A DNA stretch of 64,000 nt from Geosiphon pyriformis. Taxonomy: Eukaryota > Glomeromycota > Glomeromycetes > Archaeosporales > Geosiphonaceae. The notes beneath the pieces were generated by a model. The model saw only the letters and a program-made list of their open reading frames with translations. It searched no databases and was not told the origin of the DNA. A program made the translations under genes and the position numbers. Positions within the stretch are counted from its first letter, which is position 1; each line of letters starts with the position of its first letter. Positions 10,350 through 23,344 of the stretch are shown one piece after another. Location: NCBI GenBank assembly GCA_016748015.1, contig JAAOMT010000525.1:252625-316624 (forward strand), in the 5' to 3' direction.

Positions 10350-10921
10350 ATATTTTATTTTAATTCAATTTTATTTAATCATAATTAATCTTATTAATAT
10401 TATTATATTAGCTATCTTATTTTTAAAATTAGTTATTAATATAATTATTAACTTATTTATTAATTATTGATTAAATTATTAATTTTTTTTAAGAATACAT
10501 AAGCAAAACTCTTTAATACTATATAAAAATATAAAATTTAAATTAAAGCTTTAAACAAAAATCAATACAATAATATCAATTTTTTTGTTTTTTTTGTTTT
10601 TTTTTTCTTAATTTATATAAATATTAATTTTTGTAAAATATATTAAATAAATATTTATTAAAAAACATAACTAATATCTAATATTAAATTCTAAAAATAT
10701 TAACATAAAATAAAGAATTATAATAATGTATTATTTTTTATTAACAATATAAACTATCTTTCTATTTAAAAAATTTTTTGTTATCTTTTAGAAAAATAGC
10801 AACCAAATTATTTATAAGACTAATTTGTTTATTAAAGTTAAATTACTATTTTATTATTTTTATTGTTGTATAATACTGTTTTTTTTTGCTATTTATTAAT
10901 ATATTATATTTAATTATAACA
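10350..10921 (+). repeat. Decayed 5' LTR, family A
   Basis: Aligns by eye with the LTR at 23,345-24,046 over several anchors: the ACATAAGCAA TATA region, the GATATTAAATTCTAA stretch, ACTATCTTTCTA and the terminal ATAACA. The left end is approximate. Confidence 0.7.
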
Positions 10922-10927
10922 TAAAAG

Positions 10928-10944
10928 TAATGCTTTTTATAAAG
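10928..10944 (+). promoter_or_regulatory. Mutated primer-binding site of decayed gypsy element
   Basis: TAATGCTTTTTATAAAG is at the position of TGGTGCTCCCTGTGAGG in the better copy (24,053-24,069). Eight of 17 positions differ, and all are C-to-T or G-to-A. Confidence 0.75.
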
Positions 10945-13227
10945 TTATTAAACTATTGAATTTATTTACTATTATATAAGTAATTACTTTTTTTTAGCAC
11001 AAAAAATCAAAATTTATTTTATTGTTTATAATTAAAATAATTTATTTTATATTAAACTTGATTTTTTTCTATTTTTAACCAATTTTTTTTTAAGTTTAAA
11101 ATTCTAAATCAACAAATTTATAATTAAATAATTGATTGTTAATTGATTAAAACTTTTGTAAAAATTAAAAACAAAAAAATTATTAAATTATTTCTATTTT
11201 TAAACTCTTTTAAAACAATTTAAATTTTTTATTTCAAATTTCAACAACTATTATTATCTTTACTAAAACATATATATTACTTGTTTTTCAAAATATCCAA
11301 ATTATTTTAAGTTACTAAAATATAAATTTCTTATTTTTATTTAGTAAAAACTTTTAAGATTCAATAAAATAATTCAAAAACTTTAAAAAAACTGTTATTA
11401 TAAGCTAGTATAATAATAATTATAAGTTTTAAATTGCTAAAAAATATTTTTAAAATTTCTGGCGGTATAGTTTACTTAAAAAATTGCTGATAAAATTGTT
11501 CAAAAAATTGTTTAATAGTTTTTTATAAATATTAGTTAAAATAAAATTTTTTTACCACCAGATTTAAAAAAAATTCAAAACTATAATATTAATATTTAAG
11601 TAAAATTTAGATTAAAACAAAAAATACAAGAATTAAAAAAACTTGTTATTAAATATGCTAAAACAATTTAAAAGTTAATAAAACAAAAAGATTTAAGAAA
11701 AAACTAAACAAAAAAACAAAAAATTTAATTTTTACCAAAAATTTACAAACAAATTTATTATATGTTCTATGATTTATTTTTGTTATAAAAAATAATTTAA
11801 CATTAAATATATATAGAAAATAACCAAAAAATATACTTAAAAATATTTTTTTATCTTAAATATTTGTTTTAATTTTAATTTTTGTTTTTTAAATAACTGC
11901 CATATTTTTTATCACTTATGTTTAAAATTTTAATAAACAATTAATAAACAGATTAATTACGGATTTTGTTAGATTCTTGAAATCTTAAGCTCAAATTATT
12001 TAAAAAAAAATTAAAGTTTTTAAAAATTTTAATATTAATTTTATTATAATTAGCTACAACAATATTAATATAATTTATTTAAAAACCAAAAATTTTCAGT
12101 CTGTTATTAATACAAAAATACTGACTATATAGCATAAAATTAAACAATTTTTCTATGGTTTTACTAAATAATAATTAAAAGAATAATAAAAACAATAATA
12201 ATTATGCTTCTAATTAAATTTATATTAACTTTTTTGAAGAAATTTTTTAATTAAAACAATGGAATATTAGTTTTAAATTAATAAACACATTTTTTAAGAA
12301 TAAAAATACAAACTAAGAGAAAAACAAATTTTTGTTTACTTTAAATTTAATTAATAATGATATAGAATTATAAAAGCAAAATAGCGAACTATTTAGTAAA
12401 ATTTAATCCAAAAAATTGAAAATAAACTTTAATATAGATTTTAGTACTATTATTACAATATTTAAAAACAAGAATAAAGTCCTAAAATTAAAATTGTTTA
12501 GAAATTAAATTTTTTTTTAATAATAAAAAATTTAATAAAAACTTTAGCATATATTATTTTTAAACAGTTCATAATATATTTACAGTTCCAAAAAATCTTT
12601 AAAAAATTATTGATATTTAAAAAAAATCAACTTAAAATCAACAAATATTTTTAATAAATAACTTTTGTTCTTAATAATAATATTATTTCTCTAAATTTAA
12701 TATTAAAAATTAGTTTATTAGTTAATATAATAGCTTAATATTTTTTAAATATAATTAAAAAAAAGTTAATAAATTATTAACTAAACTAATAATTAATATT
12801 TATAATAAATATAATAATAATAATAATTTTAATATTATTAAAGCTATTTTAATTTAAATTAATAAAGTATGTATTAAAATTAATAAAAATATTAAAATTC
12901 AAAGATTATATTATAATCATAAAAAATAAATAATTAAAAAAAACAAAAGCTTTTTTAAATTACAAACTATATAAACTTATAATTTATAATAAAATTAAAT
13001 TAATTATAATTAAATACCAATATTAAACAATGTTTTTAGAAATAATTTAATAATTATTACAATAGCAAAATAATTATAATAATAATTTTAATAATTTTGA
13101 AAACTTTAAAATAAAAAAAGCCAAATTGGCATTTATTATTTTTAGCAATAATTAAATTTTTTACATAATATGCAAAAATTAACAAAACTTTTGTAATTAA
13201 TAAAAAACTTAGCTATTAATCTTATTA

Positions 13228-15502
13228 TTATTTTTTTATTAACTTTTAATGAGTGAGACCCAAAAGCTACCTAGAACAATATATTAAAGAATTAATTTAA
13301 ACTAGGCATTAATCATGTACTTTCTACACATGACTAGTCATTTAAACCAGTCAAAAACACACTATACTGATGCTACAAAAGAAAACTTATCCAAAGACAA
13401 CATCTTTTAAATAACAAAAAACAAAGTTGTACTACAAGATACCAAACCAACTAGTCACTTAGTAGTTTTAAAGAGATTAGTTTTAACATCAACAGACTTA
13501 TGTTCCCAAAGAGACATCAAGTTGAAAAACATCTCATCACTAACAACAGGCAGAAGCTCTGAATCACCAGACATATCAATGTCCTCTATGTAGCATTCCT
13601 TTTTTAAAGAAACTACTTCTCTTTCTAACTTATCAACAGTTCTACTAAAAAAACTCATATGCACCAAAATCTTATTGATCTTAAGATCAAGAGCACTACT
13701 TAAAACCAAATTATTATTAATAAACTGTTCAAAAGTTGTAACCAAAGAGCCAATAGACTTAACAATAGACTTAACCAAAGCAGAAAGTTTAGTTAAATCA
13801 GATTCTAAAGAAGACAATCAGAACAGCACCAAAAGATCACTAAAAATAACTGGAGAAGAAACAAAAGGTAACAGAAGTGGAAATTCAGGAGAGTTCAAAG
13901 AAGCAGAAGTCTTGGCATAAGATTTGGAACCAACAAAGTGTGGTGTAAACACCTTAGAAAACTTGAGAGGGGGAGATAGAGAAATCTTACAGTCTGTAGC
14001 CAGATGGTCCAGCTCTTAATACTTGAAACAATACTGACAACTAGGAGTTTCTTACCAAATACAGCATTTCCTTAGTGTACTAGTTTTGACAATAGTAGAG
14101 TCCAAATCAGCTTGGGAATCAAATGTAACCAAAGCAAACTGGAAATAATGACCAGACTCAGGAAAATGAGGAATAAAACATGTTCAACCACTTACTTAAG
14201 AAATCATATCACTAATTTCAAAAGCTGTGCATCTAGAAAGAAGATTGACCAACTTGGTCTTAAACTTATTATGAGACAAAATAGTCTTATTTGATTTACC
14301 AGAAAGAGGATTCTAATACTATCCTTGCCTATTAAAACTGATTAATGATTCAAAGCAGATATAGCAAAGTCTAATTTCTCAAAATAAACCACCACATACT
14401 GCCAAATGCCAGCAGGTTTTAACACAACACAAATAATACTAACAAACACACTAAGAGTCATCTTAATGTCAATAGTAAACATATTTAAGAGCACATCATG
14501 CAATACAACAGCAGTAAAAGGAGAACCAGACTCAAAAATCACCAAAAACTTGGCAATTTTGAGAGTGGCCAAATGTACAGAGCTTGTAAGCTTAACCAAA
14601 AATGCAGTTTCTAAAGATACTTAAAAAGCAAACTCTACACAAAACAGCTTTACATTGTTTTTTAATACTGACTTTACACCCAAAAAACCATGTACTGACT
14701 GAAAAACAGCCTTAACATAAGCCAATTTGATCTTAAAAGTAGCACCAAGTACCAGAGTAGAGGTCACCCACCCAGCAAATTTTTGACAACTAGTAATAGT
14801 TTTCCAAGTACCATCAAAAGTAGTACCAAAAACTAAAAGAGGAAATAATTCAGTTTCTATTTGATTAACCCAATTCCTAAGAACAGGTGACTTAACAGAA
14901 GAAGATTGCTTTGCTTCTAAAACTGGCAATGATTTGCTAAAAGACACCACATTCAGCAACACAGCTAGTGGTTGATCTTGGCTTATCTTGGACAACATAC
15001 TGGATGATGCTATAGAGATTTCATTGGGAATCACAAAGGAGTTTGGTGTAATAATAGCAGAGGCAAGTGACTGTTCCCACTTTTCTGAACTTTTGGTCTT
15101 TTTGACCATTTTTTTGAAAAGGTAGTGCTAACAGCACCAGGTGTTAAATCTATGGAAGGAAAAACCAGGTTATTTACTGATCTATTATTAAAAACTTTTA
15201 GGCTCTTAGTTAAAGTGGAAGCAACACTGGAACTAGCCCAAGTGTGTCTCTTTGAGGGAACTTTGACTGATAAAAAACCAGCCAAAGATGAGAAAGTTGC
15301 TTTAGTGTTTACCAAAGACAGCTTATTATGATTACTGAGTAAAAAGAAGGCTTCTAAAACGTTTTGTCTAGTTGTTTCTACAACAAAGAGAACTTTTCTG
15401 GTTGAAATTTTATTAGATATCTTAGAACAGATATTAGGTACAGCTTTTCTACTCTTTGCTCTGGTTTTGGTCATAAAATTAAAGAAACAAAGAGTTATAT
15501 TT
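13228..15502 (-). mobile_element. LINE, ORF1-only copy
   Basis: A minus-strand non-LTR retrotransposon. The 5' end is about 28 nt before the ORF1 start, and the 3' end is an A/T tail at 13,228 (T-rich on the plus strand). An 8-bp flanking repeat TCTTATTA occurs at 13,220-13,227 and 15,503-15,510 and may be the target duplication. ORF1 is followed directly by about 200 bp of 3' sequence similar to the 3' ends of the LINEs at 32,391 and 58,282 (shared TGACTAGTCA...CCAGTC block). No endonuclease or reverse transcriptase is present, so the copy is internally deleted or a non-autonomous derivative. Confidence 0.75.
13455..15474 (-). pseudogene. LINE ORF1 (RRM-like / zinc-knuckle nucleic-acid-binding protein), inactivated
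   Basis: Reads from ATG 15474 (MTKTRAKSRKAVPN) through a Ser/Thr/Lys-rich leader, with a frame change near 15,090. A conserved middle follows (TWKTITSCQKFAGWV; LKPAGIWQYVVVYFEKL), resembling the RRM-like region of fungal LINE ORF1 proteins. There are stops at about 14,621 and 14,340 and several more beyond. A zinc knuckle at 13,989-14,030 is destroyed (second Cys to Tyr, one codon to TAA). The last 120 codons (13817-13455) are open and contain a heptad-like coiled-coil segment. In active LINEs the product coats the RNA and forms the RNP. The many transition-type stops make this copy inactive. Confidence 0.8.
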
Positions 15503-16296
15503 TCTTATTACAATATGCTTAAAAATGTGTTTAAATAAAATAAAATAAAACTGTTAATAATATGGCTTTTGTATTTAATATTTATATAATTATGTTTTCT
15601 ATTTTTTAAATAATAAATATAAATTATGTCTAATTTTTATAGAAATTAGAAACTAATTAATTTAATTCTTAATAAAAAATTAAAGCTGTACAAAAAATAT
15701 TTAAAAAAGTATTCAAAGTTCAATTTTTAATTATTAAACAAAAATATCTTTTAAAAAAACAGAAAAATTAATATCAAAAATCTATTAATCAAAAATAATG
15801 CAATAATATTAAAAAAAAAAATTTTTTAGATAAACTAATTTTATTTAACATGTAATTAAAATAAAAATAGTTATCTTAACTATTTAAAGTTATATTAATT
15901 AAATTATTAAATTATTAAAATAATAAGTTTATCAAAAATAAATAAATTAAATAGAAAAGCTTATATAAAAAACGAAAAGTAAATATATATTTTCAGTTGT
16001 AATAATATTTAAAAAAAAACTTTACAATTTTACATTAATTATTACAATTTTTAAATAAAATATATACTTATTTCTAAAAATTAACAACACTTTTAATAAA
16101 TTTAACTATTAGATTTTGGTAAATAAAAATGAATTTTGCTAGCAGAAAAAAAATCACATTTTTTATAAAATATAACTTACAAATTTATAGTTATGTCTTT
16201 TAAATTAACAAATATTCTACTTATTTTTTAAAAATTAATAGATAAAATATTTAAACCAATATATTATAAGTTTATTTTAACATATTTCAATAATAT
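15503..16296. other. AT-rich decayed sequence, unassigned
   Basis: Nearly pure A/T with no CpG. It may continue the decayed gypsy element interrupted by the LINE, but no anchor was found. Confidence 0.35.
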
Positions 16297-17007
16297 TATT
16301 ATGATTAAATATAATATATTAATAAATAGTAAAAAAGAACAGTATTGTATAATAATAAAAATAATAAAAGAATAATTCAACTTTAATAAGCAAATTAAAT
16401 TAGTAAGGATACAATATGTAAAAATAGTCTTATAAATATTTTAGTCATTATTCTTTTCAAAAAATAACAAAAAAATCTAAAAATAGAAGAATAGTTTATA
16501 TTGTCAACAAAAAATAATATACTAATATAATTTTGTATTTTATATAAGTATTTTTACAATATTAGATATCAATTGTACTTTTTAATAAATGTTTATTCAA
16601 TATACTTTATAAAAATTAACAATTATACAAATTAAAAAAAAAAAAAGAAAATAAATAGTAAAAAGAAAATAAAAAAGTTGATATTATTATATTGATCTTT
16701 GTTTTAAATAAATTTTTGATTAATATATAAATGTATTTCTACAACTTTAAAAAATTTTACTTATATACTTTTGAAAAAAGATTAATAATTAAATTAGTAA
16801 TTACATTAATAATTTAATTAATAATTAAGTTAATAATTGGATTAATAATTAAGTTAATAATTAAATTAATAATCAAATTATTGATCAAATTAATAATTAT
16901 ATTATTGATTATTTTTAAAAATAAGATAGCTAATTAATAATATTAATAATAATACATGTAATTAACTATAATTAAATAAATAAAAAATAAAAGTTTTAAA
17001 AATAACA
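16297..17007 (-). mobile_element. Decayed solo LTR, family A
   Basis: On the minus strand this 711-bp stretch aligns with the 702-bp LTR at 23,345. It begins TATTATG (from TGTTATG) and ends AATAACA. It contains the run of 12-bp minisatellite units (16,780-16,905) and the AAAAATAAGATAGCTAAT block corresponding to AAAAATAGAGTGGCTAAT. ATAT flanks both ends (16,293-16,296 and 17,008-17,011). Neither a PBS nor a polypurine tract adjoins it, so a solo LTR is more likely than half of a full element. Confidence 0.7.
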
Positions 17008-20000
17008 ATATTATTGTTTACTCAAAAACATAAATAAATATTTGGATTATTTTTAACAAATCATTAATTTTTTCAAAAATACTTAACTTAAAATTAATTC
17101 AATAAAATCATTTTTTAAATAACAATTTACTTAGTTTATAGAATATTTTATAATAAAAAATAAAATTTTTTTGGATTTAGCCAAAATAAAAAAAGTACAA
17201 AAACTTAAATACTTAATAAATTTACAATATTACAATCTTTTTTGAACTACTTTTTTATTATTAAAAATTTTTCTGAAATTGCATATTTATTTATAAAATA
17301 ATATTAAAAACTTTCAAAAAAACTGACTTTTAAATTAATATTAAAGCAGCTTAATTTTAACAAGTTTTTTATTTTTTATACTAAAATTTTAATGTTTTTC
17401 TTAATACTATCTTATCATAAAAAATAATAAAAAAAAAAAACATATTATAATATATAAAATAAAACTATTTAACAAGCTAAAAAGAATTACATTATTGTTA
17501 AAACAAAAAAATTTCTATTAAATTATATATTTGTATAAATATAATTATAAATTCAAGTATTACAAAAAAAACAATTAAAACACAAAAATTTTATTTTAAT
17601 TGATTATTTAATAAGAAAAATAATTGATATTAACCAATTATTTTAAATTAAACACAGTAATAAATTTAAAAACTATTTAATATTTATGAATTTTTAAATA
17701 AAAAACAAAATTAATCAAAATACAATTAAAAATAAAAAAAGCATTTGCAAAACAATTAAATTATATTAAAAAACCAAAAAAATTTTGATTAATTTTAAAG
17801 AATTATTTAATTTAAGAAAAAAAATTTTGATATAATATACACACTAATTTTTTTAGTATGATATTTCAAAAAAACAAAAATAAATTAAAAGATATTAAGA
17901 AAATATTATTTATTGATTATAAAAAATATATTAGAGAATACATTAAAATCTGTAATATTTATTAATAAAAAAATAAATCCAATTAAAAAAATATTTAACC
18001 AAATAACTATTTTAATTGTTGATTTTATATATATATAAAATTATATATAAATATTAAATAGAATTACTTTTAAATAAAATAAAGAATTGTTTTTAGTTTA
18101 TTGATAGAAATTTTTTTAAAAAAACAAACTTTTTTATTATTATTATTTATAAACAAATAGATTAATAAATATTTTAACAGATTGCTATGTAAAATTTTAA
18201 TAAAAACCAATAAAAAAAACAAACTTATAAAATAAAATTTTGTTTTTACCATTTTTTGTTTATTAAACAATAAATTATTATATAATTAATTATAAATTTT
18301 TCTACTTATTATAAGTTAAATTAATAAAAATTCAGCTTTTAATATAATTAAATAAGTTAATTGGATTTAATAATAGTTTGGTTTTTTTTAATAATTGGTT
18401 TGTAAAACTAATTGATTGTTAAAATTATTTTTGTTGTTAATTAAGTAAAAATAATTTAAAAATATAAATTTGTTTAATTATATTAATTTTCTGGCTGGTA
18501 TTTATATTTTTAAACTAATAATAATTGTTTATAGTATTATTACATTAATAATCTTGGTAAATAATAATTTTATAATCATAATTAATAATAAAATTGGAAT
18601 TGTTTTTACTAATTTTATTTTTTTTTACAATTTATTTTTCTAATTTTTAAAAATAACAATAGAAAATTGTTTTAATTTTAATATTAATTAATGAAATGAT
18701 TATCAATTTTTTTTAGTTGTAAGACTTGTTTTTTTTTATAGTTAAATTAACAAGTTTTGTGTTAATTTGTTTTTTTATAACTATTTTGTTGATTTTAATA
18801 TATTAAATTTTTTAAGAAGTTTGTCTTTTAATTTTGCAATAAATTAGTTAAGAATTTAAATATTAAAATAATTATTATTGTTTTTAACTGTTTAATATTT
18901 TAAAAAATTTGTTAAATTTTCTAAAATTAATAGTAACAGATTTAAAAAAATTTTGTTTAATAATTTAAATTAATTTTGAAGAGTAATAAAAATATAATTA
19001 TTAATAAATTGATTAATAAAAACAGTTTTAAATATTTGTTATTTAGCAGAAAAAATGGCTATAATTTCAATATATTTGTCTGTTATTCTTTAAAAAAAAT
19101 AGGATATTGATTTTAATGTTCTGGTTTTTGTCTTTTTATTAATATATATTGCTTTTATTATATATTAAATCATTTTTAAAAACTAGTTTTAATTTTTATT
19201 TGAAAATTTAGAAGTTTTTGTTTTATTTTTATTTTTTAAATAAGTTCAGAAATGTTTTTGGCAATTTTTGGTTTTTATTTTTTTTGGTTTTTTGAATAAA
19301 TACTTTGTTGTTGTTTTTTAAATAGTCAATTAAGCTAATAATAAAATGAATTAGTTTTTTGTTGTTAAATTAAGTTTTTTGGTAATGTAAACTCTTCTGG
19401 TATTAAAAAGCAAACAAGCAATGAATTAAGTATTTAAGTTTAAACAAATAATTTTAAAAATAATATGATTAAAAGTGATAGGTTTTTATTAGTTTTTTGT
19501 TTAAGTATTTGAAATTATTTAATAGTTATTTCTGAAATATTGTGTATTGTTTAAACAAGATTTCGAATTTTTTTGTTTTTTGTTATTGCTGTTTTCTGTT
19601 TTAATTTTAATTTAAGTAAAAATTATTGTTTAATTAAATATTTTTTTTTATAAAACTTTACAATGTTTTAATCAAGTTTTTAAAAGTAAGTTTGATAAAT
19701 ACCAGAATTAATAGTTTCTATTTTTATTATTAAATAATAAATTAAGTTTTAAAAAGATTGTGTTTTATTTTTGTATTATTGTAATTTTCAAATAAATAGT
19801 TGTTAATTTAATTTTCAAAATATTTGTAAAGTGTTTTTTTACAACTAAAATTTTATTAAATTTTAAAATTTATGCTTATAGTAAGTATAAATTAACAAAT
19901 AGTATTTTAAAACTATTATGTTAAAAATATTTACTATTTTTTTTGCTGTGTTAAAATTTTAAAAGAATATTAAATGTTATTAAAGATATTAGTCATTATT

Positions 20001-20261
20001 TTTAATGTTGTTAATACTAAATTTATAGTAAATAATATTATTAATAAAAGTTTTTGACTTTTTAATAAGTTATGTATTTTCAAAGTATTTTTTTATAATT
20101 TAAATCTTGTATAATATTAAGTTTATTAATTTTATGCCAATAACTTTTATGTAATTACTTTAATAATTTAAAGTTTATTTTTTTACAAATAATTTTAATT
20201 ATATACTTTTCAATAAATAAAATAAAAAAATAAAAATAATTTAATAATATAGTAAAGTAGA
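17008..20261. other. AT-rich decayed transposon sequence
   Basis: Almost no CpG and no usable frame. One anchor at about 19,055-19,090 (ATGGCTA...CAATATATTTGT) resembles the minus-strand integrase stretch of the family B element near 40,615, so part of this may be a decayed minus-strand gypsy pol. The rest is unassigned. Confidence 0.4.
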
Positions 20262-21354
20262 AATTAAAGCTCTGAAAAAGTCGAATCAACTTTTTTTGAC
20301 TTGGTACTTAATTTGTAAAAGTTAAATTCGAGTTATAAATATTTTGATTCAGAATAATATGAGTTAAAATCTCATGACTTGACTTAACTTGCCAAGTTTT
20401 ATATATAGTTGATTAAATCTTAATTTAACTTTTTTTAACTTAAAAAATAACAAATAATCAAAATAATATATTTGTTCCTGAAAATAATATGTTTAATAAT
20501 AATATTAAAATAGATACTATTGTTACTATGATTAAAAAAAAGAAATAAATATGGGTTTAGAATCTTTATAAACAAACAAAATATGTTTATTTCTTAAACA
20601 GACTTCCAATTTCTGATATTTAACAACATTTTTTTTTGGTTATTATGCATTATTCTTTTTTTATAGTTGTAATAAAGCAAAGAATTAATTTTATTAATAA
20701 AAGTATAAACTTAATTATTTACAACTACAAGCATTAATAAATATAAATCTACTTAATAATTTTACAGTTTTAAATAATTTTTTCAATTTTTTTATTATCA
20801 AGAACTTATATATATTATTGTAAAAAAAATAATAATTACAAAATAGAAAATATTAGTATTTTAGATATTTTCTTTATTAAATACTCTGATAACAACTAAA
20901 ATAACTTTTTTTTATAATTAAAAATTCATATATACTTTTTTTTTAATTAATAGTTGGAATTATTTACATATTAACACTATTTATCTGTCCAAAACTCGAA
21001 CTTTAAGAACTTATAACCATAATATTTATATTGTTAATACTATTTTTTATAGATAAAAAAAGTTATTAATAATAAAACAAAGCTTTAGAATAATTAAGTA
21101 CTTAATATTTACTAATAATAAACATAAAATTCATCTTTATTTATCATAATTTATAGTTTTTTTATAAATTGAATATTATTTTTTCTATTGATTGAAAATC
21201 TAATAAAATCTTTATATATAACCAATAATGAATCGAGTTGAATTATAGGTAACTAAACTTAACTCAATTTCTTAAAAATAAAATTTTTTTAAGTTGAGTC
21301 TAAGCCAGATCAAAACTCGATTCAACTCGACTCAACTTGTTAAGAGCTTTAATT
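20262..21354 (+). mobile_element. Non-autonomous TIR element, copy 1 (about 1.09 kb)
   Basis: Ends are perfect 12-bp inverted repeats (AATTAAAGCTCT / AGAGCTTTAATT). The subterminal zones are rich in short GACTTGACTT and GAGTTGAGTC type motifs. No coding capacity is seen. A second copy lies inverted at 22,159-23,231. This is the structure of a MITE-like DNA transposon. No target duplication could be fixed because the flanks are AT-rich. Confidence 0.7.
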
Positions 21355-22158
21355 ATTCCCAATAAAATTATTATTTAAACTTATAAATTCAAATTATTAT
21401 TGTTATTATCAAATCTATTAATAATTATTCTGTATTAGCAAATACTAAAGACATATTATTATTAATTATTACTAAGATACTAATTTCTTATTTTTTATTT
21501 TATTATTTTTGTTATTAAGTTACTTATAAAAAAACTAGTATTAAAAAATATAATATTATGAATAATAATTTGTAAAAAATGCACATTATAAGTATAAAAT
21601 TAATTTATTAAAGTTGAATAGCTTACTAAAAAAATAAAAATGAGAACAGACTTGTCAAAAAAAGCAAAAAATGTTAAATACTAATATTACCAGATGAAAT
21701 TTGAATTACTAAAAACATAAAATTATTCTTATAAGTTTTGCTATTAATTAATATATATTATTAATTTCGATTTTATTTTTTATTATTAGCCAAATCATTA
21801 ATTATTATTATTTAATTAATAATTAAAAATATTTATTAGTTTACTAAAATATACAGTTAGTTTTCAAAATTTATAAAAATATTAACAAAAAAAGAGTATT
21901 AAAACTCGAAATAGTATTATAACTAAATATACATAAAAAAAACTTCTTTTTTCGAAACAATAAATCTTATCTTAAAAATATTAATTTTTTAATTAGTTAT
22001 TATAAATCAATAAAATAAAATCATTATTGAAAAAATCAAACTTTTTCATAAATATTTTCTTTAAAATTAATTATTTTTGGTTAATATTTTGAAATTAATT
22101 AGTTACCAATTTCAGTAGACCAAATTAGTTTTTTTTAGATTTGCAAAGAATTATTTCT
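21355..22158. other. Spacer between inverted TIR elements
   Basis: About 800 bp of AT-rich sequence with no recognised gene. It forms the loop if the flanking inverted copies pair. Confidence 0.5.
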
Positions 22159-23231
22159 ACTAAGACTTTTAATAAGTCAAGTCAAATCAAGTCTTGATTT
22201 AGCTTAGACTCAATTTGGAAAATTTTTATTTTTTAGAAATTAAGTTAAGTTTAGTAGTCTATGACTTAACTTGACTTATTATTGATTACATATAGAGATT
22301 TATTAGATTTTTAACCAATGAAAAAATAATTTTCAATTAATAAAAAAACTATAAATTATAATAAATAAAGATAAGTTTTATGTTTATTATTAGTAAGTAT
22401 TAAGCATTTAGTTATCTTAAAGTTATGTTTTACTACTAATAACTTTTTTTATTTGTAAAAAATAGTATCAGCCATATTGATATTATGGTTATGAGTTCTT
22501 AAAATTCAAGTTTTAGGTGGATAAACAGTATTATTATGCAAATAATTCCAATTATTGATTAAAAAAAAAGTATATATGAATTTTTATTTAAGAAAAAAAG
22601 TTATTTTTATTGTTGTTAAAGTATTTAATAAAGCAAATATTTAAAATACTAATATTTTCTATTTTTATTGTTATTATTATTTTTTACAAATAGTATATAT
22701 GAGTCTTTAATAATAAAAAAATTGAAAAAATTATTTAAAATCATGAAATTATCAAGTAGATTTATTAATGCTTATAATTATAAATAATTAAATTTATATT
22801 TTTATTAATAAAATTAATTCTTTGCTTTGTTATAACTATAAAAAAAAGATAATACATAATGGCTAAAAAGAGTTATTAAATATCAGAAATTGGAAGTTTA
22901 TCTAAGAAATAAACATATTTTGTTTGCTTATAAAAGTTCCAAATTCATGTTTGCTTTTTTTTAATTGTAATAACTATAGTATCTACTTCAATATTACTAT
23001 CAAACATATTATTTTCAAAAAAAAAATATTATTCTGATTATCTGTTATTTTTCAAGTAAAAAAAGCTAAATTGAGATTTAATCTATTTATATATAAAACT
23101 TAGTGAATTGAATTAAGTTATAAAATTTTGACTTATATTATTTCAAGTCAAAATATTTATGACTCAAACTTGACTTTTACAAGTTAAGTACCAAGTCAAA
23201 AAGAGTTAACTCGATTTTTTTAGAGTCTTAA
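22159..23231 (-). mobile_element. Non-autonomous TIR element, copy 2 (inverted)
   Basis: The reverse complement aligns along the whole length of the element at 20,262. Examples are CCAAGTCAAAAAGAGTTAAC near its right end and CAGAAATTGGAAGTTTATCT in the middle. The terminal repeats have decayed (AGAGTCTTAA instead of AGAGCTTTAA). Left end approximate. Confidence 0.7.
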
Positions 23232-23344
23232 GAATAATTTTAACTCAAAAATAAAAATAGCTTTTAATTTTTTGATTGTCTAATTGCTAAATGTTTTTAT
23301 ATTGTTAAATATTTCTTTCAATTAATTAATACTATTTTTAATAT

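Larger units (their letters stand above)
10350..13227 (+). mobile_element. Decayed Ty3/gypsy element of family A (5' LTR, PBS, gag remnant)
   Basis: Collinear with the left end of the element at 23,345. An LTR-like stretch ends in ATAACA at 10,921 and is followed at the same 7-nt distance by a mutated primer-binding site. Around 11,620-11,720 a gag remnant reads LVIKYAKTI-stop-KLIKQKD, matching REVVTKYAKAIRKLIK of the better copy at about 25,030. Differences from the better copy are mostly C-to-T or G-to-A. The right part (12,000-13,227) is too decayed to assign. The LINE at 13,228 appears to have inserted into it. Confidence 0.7.

Noticed and set aside
16297-17007. 3' LTR of a full minus-strand element occupying 17,008-20,261
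   Set aside because: The sequence to the right of the LTR does not match the polypurine/ORF end of family A, and ATAT flanks both sides, so a solo LTR fits better.
8991-23240. Mitochondrial DNA because of extreme AT content
   Set aside because: It contains family A gypsy LTR and gag traces and LINE sequence but no mitochondrial gene.
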